Assembly: GCA_964618105.1 (NCBI GenBank)
Contig: CAZUAJ010000015.1
Span: forward strand, 1 to 18,856
Length of the DNA: 18,856 bases
Source: CAG-273 sp964618105
GTDB taxonomy: Bacteria; Bacillota; Clostridia; TANB77; CAG-508
Direction of reading: 5' to 3'
Shown: positions 14,183 through 18,856 of the stretch, piece after piece
Numbering within the stretch: position 1 is the stretch's first letter
How the letters are laid out: the number at the start of each line of letters is the position of its first letter
Notes under the pieces: generated by a model
What the model saw: the letters and a program-made list of their open reading frames with translations, nothing else
What the model was told of the DNA's origin: nothing
The model's database searches: none
Program-made: the position numbers and the translations under genes

Positions 14183-16526
14183 GCAAACTTTTTATTCTTT
14201 CTACGACTTCATTATTCGGATGTCCAAAAGTGTTTTTTTCTCCCACACCAATAAGTGCAATCTCAGGGTTTACTAAATCTAGAAATTGTTGTGTTGATGA
14301 ACTTTTTGAACCATGATGTGCAACCTTTAATATTGTAGCACTTAATTTATTTGTATCTTTATATATTTTTATTAACTTTTCTTCAGCTATTTTTTCAATA
14401 TCTCCTGTGAGTAATATACTATACTTTCCATAAATAAATTTCGCAACTATTGAATTGTTGTTTAAAATATTTTGCTTTATTAAGTTTTTATCTGGAAATA
14501 ATATTTCTAAATTGCAATTTTTATCAATTTCTATTTTGTCTTCTGCTTTTACTTTAATAACATTAATATTTTTTTCGGCTACAATATTTAAAAAACTATT
14601 AAAATTTTCAGAGTTTTTTCCTTGTTCTCCTATTATTACATTTTTAACTTTTATATTTTCTAAAACTGTAATTAATCCTTGGCAGTGGTCTGAGTCGAAA
14701 TGAGTAAATAGTAAATAGTCTAAGTTTAAAATTGATTTATTTAATAAATAAGGAAGCAAAGTTTGTTCACCAACATCAAATGTACCAAATTCGCTTCCAC
14801 CGCCATCAATTAAAATTTTTTTATTTGATGGTGTTATAATCAACATACAATCACCTTGTCCAACATCTACAAAATGAATTTCTAATTTATTTGTTGGAAT
14901 TAGTAAAAATATATATGGTACAATAATAATAATTATTAATAATATAATTATTTTTTTATATGTTTTTGAAATATTGGGATAAATTTTTTGAATATTATCT
15001 CTGAAAAAATATATTATGATAATTAAATAATAAACTACAATTTGCCATATTTTTGGAGTTGGTATTAAAATTTTCGAAAACGGCATTTTACTTAAAATAT
15101 CCGCAACTAAAATAAACATTTTTAATAATGGTGCTAATAAAAACGAAACTACATAAGCAATTGGAGTAATTGTTAAACATATTAAAAAAATCATTCCTAT
15201 TATTAAGCACAATCCCATTATTGGTGTAGCAATTAAATTAGATATTATAAACGTTAAAGAAACTGTACTAAAATTATATAACATAATTGGAATAATAACT
15301 ATATTGGCAGCTACTGACATTATTGTTGTTTGTTCAATATATAGTAGCATTTTATATACTGATTTACCATATTTTCTTTCTTGTATTTTATTGTAATTAT
15401 CTTCTTTTTTCTTCTTTTTTTTCGTTATCCCTTTTCTTTTTAATTTAATGTTATACAATAATTCAGTAAATGCTACTATTCCAATAGTTCCAGCAAAAGA
15501 TAGTTGAAAACTTATGTCTAATATTGCATAAGGATTAAATGCTAAAATAACAAATGCACTTGTTCCTAAATTATTAAATGTATCTGATTTTACAAATATT
15601 ATATTTGCAACTAAATTTAGTATTGCCATAATGCACGCTCTTACAATTGAAGGTGAAGCACCTGCTAAAAACATAAAAACAAATAAAAATATAATTGTAA
15701 ATATATTTATCCATTTTTTATGAATATTTAAACATGACAAAATTGTTGAAAGTCCTAATAAAATATAAGATATATGTGCACCTGAAATAGCAAGTATATG
15801 TGATAAATTGGCTTGTCTAAAGCTATTATTTACTTCATCACTTATTCCGCTTTTATCTCCTAGTAATAGGCATATACACATTCCCGCTTCTTCTTGCGGT
15901 AAAATTTTGTATATTTTTTCTAATAAGATATTTTTTAAACTATTTATACATCTGGCAAATATATTACATTTATTTTTATTTAGCAACTTAATATTTTCTT
16001 TTTTAGTTGTTACATTCCCTGCAATTTTCTTGGTTTTTAAGTAGCTACTATAATCAAAACCGCCTTCGTTTCGCTCAGTGGATGGTTTTTCAAATTTAGA
16101 TTCAATTATAATTTCATCTCCAAATTTTAACCCTATTTCATTTTTTTCTCCCTTTATATTACATATTACATTAAATCTTTCTTTTTTTGATTCACTTGTA
16201 TTTTTGTTGTATGTTTTTATTACTTGTATTTCGTATTGTGTTTTATATTTTTCTTCTTTTCCATTTGATATAACAATTCCTTGTAAAATTATTTGTTGTT
16301 TATCATACTTGTGTACAATTCTTTCATATTTATTTTCTAAACTCATTACATAAATGCTAAATACAATGAAACATATACAAGCAATTATAATATAATCTTT
16401 TAATTTCTTCTTTACAATTAATATTATTAACATTAAAATACATAACAAAAGAGCTATACTTTTTAAGTATAGCCCTGTCAAAATTCCTAAAATTGTTCCA
16501 ATAATGGCAATACAAAATGGTCGCAT
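14178..16526 (-). CDS. comEC: ComEC/Rec2 family DNA-uptake channel, C-terminally frameshifted
   Basis: Inner-membrane channel for single-stranded DNA during transformation; 782 residues in the open frame. Order: N-terminal membrane segments (1-65), a DUF4131-like soluble part (about 70-190), the competence membrane domain (about 195-520, starting at QEEAGMCICLLLGDKSG, with the HILAISGAHISY motif), and a metallo-beta-lactamase-like domain from about 550 (VDVGQGDCMLI, THFDSDHCQG, KVAHHGSKSS). It stops at GHPNNEVVERIKSLR, while the expected last 32 residues lie in the +1 frame directly after. A single-base indel or a sequence error explains this. A poly-Lys loop (ITKKKKKKED) stays in frame. It starts 27 bases after the NlpC/P60 gene. 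The catalytic motifs are intact, so the truncated product could still work. Confidence 0.92.
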   Translation of the reverse strand: MRPFCIAIIGTILGILTGLYLKSIALLLCILMLIILIVKKKLKDYIIIACICFIVFSIYVMSLENKYERIVHKYDKQQIILQGIVISNGKEEKYKTQYEIQVIKTYNKNTSESKKERFNVICNIKGEKNEIGLKFGDEIIIESKFEKPSTERNEGGFDYSSYLKTKKIAGNVTTKKENIKLLNKNKCNIFARCINSLKNILLEKIYKILPQEEAGMCICLLLGDKSGISDEVNNSFRQANLSHILAISGAHISYILLGLSTILSCLNIHKKWINIFTIIFLFVFMFLAGASPSIVRACIMAILNLVANIIFVKSDTFNNLGTSAFVILAFNPYAILDISFQLSFAGTIGIVAFTELLYNIKLKRKGITKKKKKKEDNYNKIQERKYGKSVYKMLLYIEQTTIMSVAANIVIIPIMLYNFSTVSLTFIISNLIATPIMGLCLIIGMIFLICLTITPIAYVVSFLLAPLLKMFILVADILSKMPFSKILIPTPKIWQIVVYYLIIIIYFFRDNIQKIYPNISKTYKKIIILLIIIIIVPYIFLLIPTNKLEIHFVDVGQGDCMLIITPSNKKILIDGGGSEFGTFDVGEQTLLPYLLNKSILNLDYLLFTHFDSDHCQGLITVLENIKVKNVIIGEQGKNSENFNSFLNIVAEKNINVIKVKAEDKIEIDKNCNLEILFPDKNLIKQNILNNNSIVAKFIYGKYSILLTGDIEKIAEEKLIKIYKDTNKLSATILKVAHHGSKSSSTQQFLDLVNPEIALIGVGEKNTFGHPNNEVVERIKSLR
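16451..16475 (-). terminator. Terminator-like hairpin inside the start of comEC
   Basis: On the minus strand GGGCTATACTT (16475-16465), loop AAA, and AAGTATAGCTC (16461-16451) make an 11-bp stem with one G-U pair, followed by TTTTGTTA. It falls about 50-75 bases inside comEC. It could limit read-through from the strongly promoted NlpC/P60 gene into comEC. The U-run is only four bases, so efficiency is uncertain. Confidence 0.5.
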
Positions 16527-16553
16527 TTACAAACCTTTCTATAGTGCCCCTTA

Positions 16554-18038
16554 TTATATTAATCTTAATCCAGAATAAAATCTACCTTCATAAATTGTTT
16601 TAAAGCTTGATATTTCAACAGCATAGCATGTTGTTGAAGCATGAATAAAATTGTCATTTCCAAGGTATATTCCACAATGTCCAATTCCTACCCCTGTTTC
16701 ATAATCTGTTAAAAAAACAATATCTCCAATTTTTAAATCGCTATATTTAGTGATTTGTTTTCCTCTTCCAGACCTATAATACTGTGCATTTGCACCATGA
16801 GGAATATTAATTCCAAAGTGTTTATATACATACATAGTAAAACCTGAACAGTCAAAAGTTCCATTAGATCCATCTCCACCATATACATATTTATAGCCTA
16901 AGTATTTTTTAGCATAAGCTACAATATCTGTTCCTTTGATTTTGTCTGTTTTAGTTGATGTTGTATTTTTATTCTTATTACTTGTAGTTGTTGTGTTTTT
17001 GTTATCACTGCTTGTTGTACTTTTTGTGGTTGCTTTATTACTTACAGTTGTTGTTACATTTTTTTTGTCATTATTTGTTGTAGAAACTTTTTTAGTATCT
17101 TCTTTTTTAGTTGTTTTATTTATTTCTGTAGAACTTGCCTTTTCTGTTCTTGAACTATTATTGCTTCTTGTTGTTGTTGTTTTAGTTTCTGATACAAATT
17201 TTTTCAAAACATATCCTGTTGTAGTTCCTTGCTTTACTTTGTACCATTCACCATCATCATCAATTATAGTTAACTCTGTATTTAGTGATAATACTTTTAT
17301 TATATTATAGCTTGTTCCAGCACCTTTTCTCATGTTCACTAAGCTTTCGTTTATATATGCTGTTTTTTCAGTATTTGTAGAAGTTTGAGTGTTTTTTTCG
17401 TTGTTTGTAGATGCTGCTACTGTTTTCGAAGTTTCCAAGAACTCGCTTCTTACCCAACCACAATTTAAATCTGTTTGAATGTAAGACCATCCTAAAACTT
17501 CACTTAATAATATTACATTTTTATTTTTCTTTACAGTTTCTATATTACTTGAATAAATTAATGGCAATATTTTTACACTTACATCTTGTTTTAACTTTTT
17601 ATATATTATTTGTTCATTTTCGTCTTTTTCACTATTAGAATCATTCTCTTGAAGAGTTTCGTTTTTTACATTATTTGTTTCATCACTCACTGTATTAGTT
17701 AAATTATTTTTTTCATCTTCTTTTATAGTGTTTTCTTCATCTTTTTTTGTAGAATCAGATGTGTTGTTACCAACTATTTCTACATATTGTTTACTAACAT
17801 AACCAGTATATGTTTTATATTTAATTTTATACCATTCTCCCGCATCTTCAAGTAGGTCACACTCAACTCCTTTAAATAACATAGCTATTACTTTTGAATC
17901 AGTTGATGGACTTTTTCTTATATTTAAAGTATCTCCTGTTACTTTTAATGTAGTAGCAGAATTTGATATAGTTGAAATGGTTAAAATGCTAATTGCCGTA
18001 AGTATTGATGTTATTAATATTTTTTTAAAATTCTTCAT
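16554..18038 (-). CDS. Secreted SH3-domain NlpC/P60 cell-wall peptidase
   Basis: Probable gamma-D-glutamyl-diamino-acid endopeptidase acting on peptidoglycan; 494 residues. A signal peptide occupies about 1-27 (KKILITSILTAISILTISTISNSA). Bacterial SH3 domain 1 follows (LNIRKSPSTDSKVI, GEWYKIKYKTYTGYVS), then a charged linker, a degenerate SH3-like unit around GWSYIQTDLNCGWVRSEF, and SH3 domain 3 (VNMRKGAGTSYNIIKV, GEWYKVKQGTTTGYV). A Thr/Ser/Asn/Lys-rich spacer of about 90 residues leads to the NlpC/P60 domain: Cys397 in FDCSGF, His454 in GIGHCGIYLG, His466 in FIHAS. The ATG at 18038 was chosen because it has AGGAG upstream and a signal peptide, while the longer frame starting at 18182 would span the promoter. 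tuf lies upstream and comEC 27 bases downstream. Confidence 0.93.
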   Translation of the reverse strand: MKNFKKILITSILTAISILTISTISNSATTLKVTGDTLNIRKSPSTDSKVIAMLFKGVECDLLEDAGEWYKIKYKTYTGYVSKQYVEIVGNNTSDSTKKDEENTIKEDEKNNLTNTVSDETNNVKNETLQENDSNSEKDENEQIIYKKLKQDVSVKILPLIYSSNIETVKKNKNVILLSEVLGWSYIQTDLNCGWVRSEFLETSKTVAASTNNEKNTQTSTNTEKTAYINESLVNMRKGAGTSYNIIKVLSLNTELTIIDDDGEWYKVKQGTTTGYVLKKFVSETKTTTTRSNNSSRTEKASSTEINKTTKKEDTKKVSTTNNDKKNVTTTVSNKATTKSTTSSDNKNTTTTSNKNKNTTSTKTDKIKGTDIVAYAKKYLGYKYVYGGDGSNGTFDCSGFTMYVYKHFGINIPHGANAQYYRSGRGKQITKYSDLKIGDIVFLTDYETGVGIGHCGIYLGNDNFIHASTTCYAVEISSFKTIYEGRFYSGLRLI

Positions 18039-18096
18039 TAAAAGAACTCTCCTTTTTCTACAAATATTACTATTTTTGGTTCTTTTGTACGCATAT

Positions 18097-18125
18097 AGTA
18101 TATAATTAAAGTCTAAAAATGTCAA
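18097..18125 (-). promoter_or_regulatory. Strong promoter of the NlpC/P60 gene
   Basis: -35 TTGACA (18125-18120), a spacer of exactly 17 bases and -10 TATACT (18102-18097). The start is predicted near 18090, giving a leader of about 50 bases. The -35 box follows directly on the T-rich tail of the tuf terminator. Confidence 0.88.
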
Positions 18126-18142
18126 TAAAAAACAATAATAAA

Positions 18143-18179
18143 ATAGCAAGGTGCTACAATTGCTTGTAACCCTTGCTAT
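18143..18179 (-). terminator. Terminator of tuf
   Basis: On the minus strand ATAGCAAGG (18179-18171) pairs with CCTTGCTAT (18151-18143); an inner GTTACAA/TTGTAGC pairing with one mismatch extends the stem around a GCAA loop. It is followed by TTTATTATTGTTTTTT. This is a typical long intrinsic terminator, 21 bases after the tuf stop. Confidence 0.9.
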
Positions 18180-18200
18180 CACTATATTTTAAGTTATAAA

Positions 18201-18856
18201 TTATTCAATAACTTCTGAAACTACACCTGAACCTACTGTACGTCCACCTTCACGAATAGCGAATCTTAATCCGTTTTCAATAGCGATTGGAGTAATAAGT
18301 TCAATTGTCATATCAACGTTATCTCCTGGCATAACCATTTCTGTTCCAGCTTGTAAATCAATAACACCTGTAACGTCTGTTGTTCTAAAGTAGAATTGTG
18401 GTCTATATCCATTAAAGAATGGTGTATGACGTCCACCTTCTTCTTTAGTTAGAACGTAAACTTGTGCTTTGAATTTTGTGTGTGGATGAATTGTTCCAGG
18501 TTTTGCTAATACTTGACCTCTTTCAACTTCGTTTCTTTGTGTACCTCTTAATAATACACCAACGTTATCTCCAGCTTCAGCTTGGTCTAATGTTTTTCTA
18601 AACATTTCAACACCTGTAACAACTGTTTTTCTTGGTTCTTTTGAAAGACCTACTATTTCAACTTCATCTTGAAGTTTTACTTGTCCTCTTTCAACTCTAC
18701 CAGTAACAACTGTACCTCTACCACTAATTGTCATAACATCTTCAATTGGCATTAAGAATGGTTGGTCAATTGGTCTTTCTGGAGTTGGAATATAGCTATC
18801 AACTGCATCCATAAGTTCTTTCATTGGAGCATATACAGGATCATTAGGATCTTGAG
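18201..18856 (-). CDS. tuf: Elongation factor Tu, C-terminal part (5' end outside the window)
   Basis: Delivers aminoacyl-tRNA to the ribosome as a GTPase. About 217 codons are visible of an expected total near 400; the frame is open to the window edge (QDPNDPVYAP precedes the first internal Met), so the GTP-binding domain lies beyond. Present are the end of domain I, domain II (DVMTISGRGTVVTGRVERG, LLRGTQRNEVERGQVLAKPG) and domain III (HTKFKAQVYVLTKEEGGRHTPF, YRPQFYFRTTDVTG, MPGDNVDMTIELI, FAIREGGRTVGSGVV). Codon choice is more uniform than in the neighbouring genes, as usual for highly expressed genes. No gene follows before the terminator, which fits tuf as the last gene of a str-type operon. 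Confidence 0.98.
   Translation of the reverse strand, partial: QDPNDPVYAPMKELMDAVDSYIPTPERPIDQPFLMPIEDVMTISGRGTVVTGRVERGQVKLQDEVEIVGLSKEPRKTVVTGVEMFRKTLDQAEAGDNVGVLLRGTQRNEVERGQVLAKPGTIHPHTKFKAQVYVLTKEEGGRHTPFFNGYRPQFYFRTTDVTGVIDLQAGTEMVMPGDNVDMTIELITPIAIENGLRFAIREGGRTVGSGVVSEVIE

Noticed and set aside
15400..15425. Homopolymer-rich A/G run in comEC as a second frameshift site
   Set aside because: The reading frame continues correctly through the poly-Lys loop into conserved membrane segments, so no shift occurs here.
16936..17310. 124-codon plus-strand frame rich in Val and Leu
   Set aside because: It is the mirror of the Thr/Ser/Lys spacer codons of the NlpC/P60 gene, not a real membrane protein.
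18039..18182. N-terminal extension of the NlpC/P60 gene from 18182
   Set aside because: The extension contains a near-consensus promoter and the tuf terminator, and would bury the signal peptide; ATG 18038 has its own AGGAG site.

Overview
The window is very AT-rich chromosomal DNA from a low-GC Firmicute, most likely an uncultured or gut-type member of the Clostridia. The evidence is a complete ctsR-mcsA-mcsB-clpC heat-shock operon, a ClpE-type unfoldase, a BofC-domain protein (a family from spore-forming lineages), a Sua5-type TsaC, and strong AAGGAGG-type ribosome binding sites. No species can be named from the sequence alone.

Layout. Positions 1-345 hold no convincing gene but contain a pure (CT)14 microsatellite. 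Positions 238-1503 hold a decayed IS30-family element with a frameshifted, internally deleted transposase and several sets of inverted repeats. It sits just beyond the terminators of the minus-strand operon ctsR (6155-5709), mcsA, mcsB, clpC (ends 1555). That operon has a consensus promoter (TTGACA-16-TATAAT) with a CtsR operator over the start site. An unexplained structured segment (6320-6387) lies upstream of it. Next come minus-strand topB and a DUF3298/RsiV-like membrane-anchored protein, divergent from plus-strand clpE-pgsA. A bidirectional terminator separates pgsA from minus-strand bofC-like; further minus-strand genes are tsaC, comEC (C-terminal frameshift), an SH3/NlpC-P60 cell-wall hydrolase, and the 3' part of tuf, which runs off the window end.

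How the genes fit together. CtsR represses the stress operon. In model Firmicutes McsB, with McsA, phosphorylates arginines, which inactivates CtsR and marks proteins for ClpCP. ClpE is a second Hsp100 with a McsA-like zinc head. Here McsB has lost all five arginines expected to contact the ATP phosphates and one catalytic glutamate, while the phosphoarginine-reading sites in ClpC and (largely) McsB remain. This suggests a catalytically dead McsB acting as an adaptor, and it is the most striking observation in the window. The other genes are housekeeping: phospholipid synthesis (pgsA), tRNA t6A synthesis (tsaC), DNA uptake (comEC), wall turnover (NlpC/P60) and translation (tuf). I see no CRISPR array, phage module, tRNA/rRNA gene or obvious new multi-gene system.
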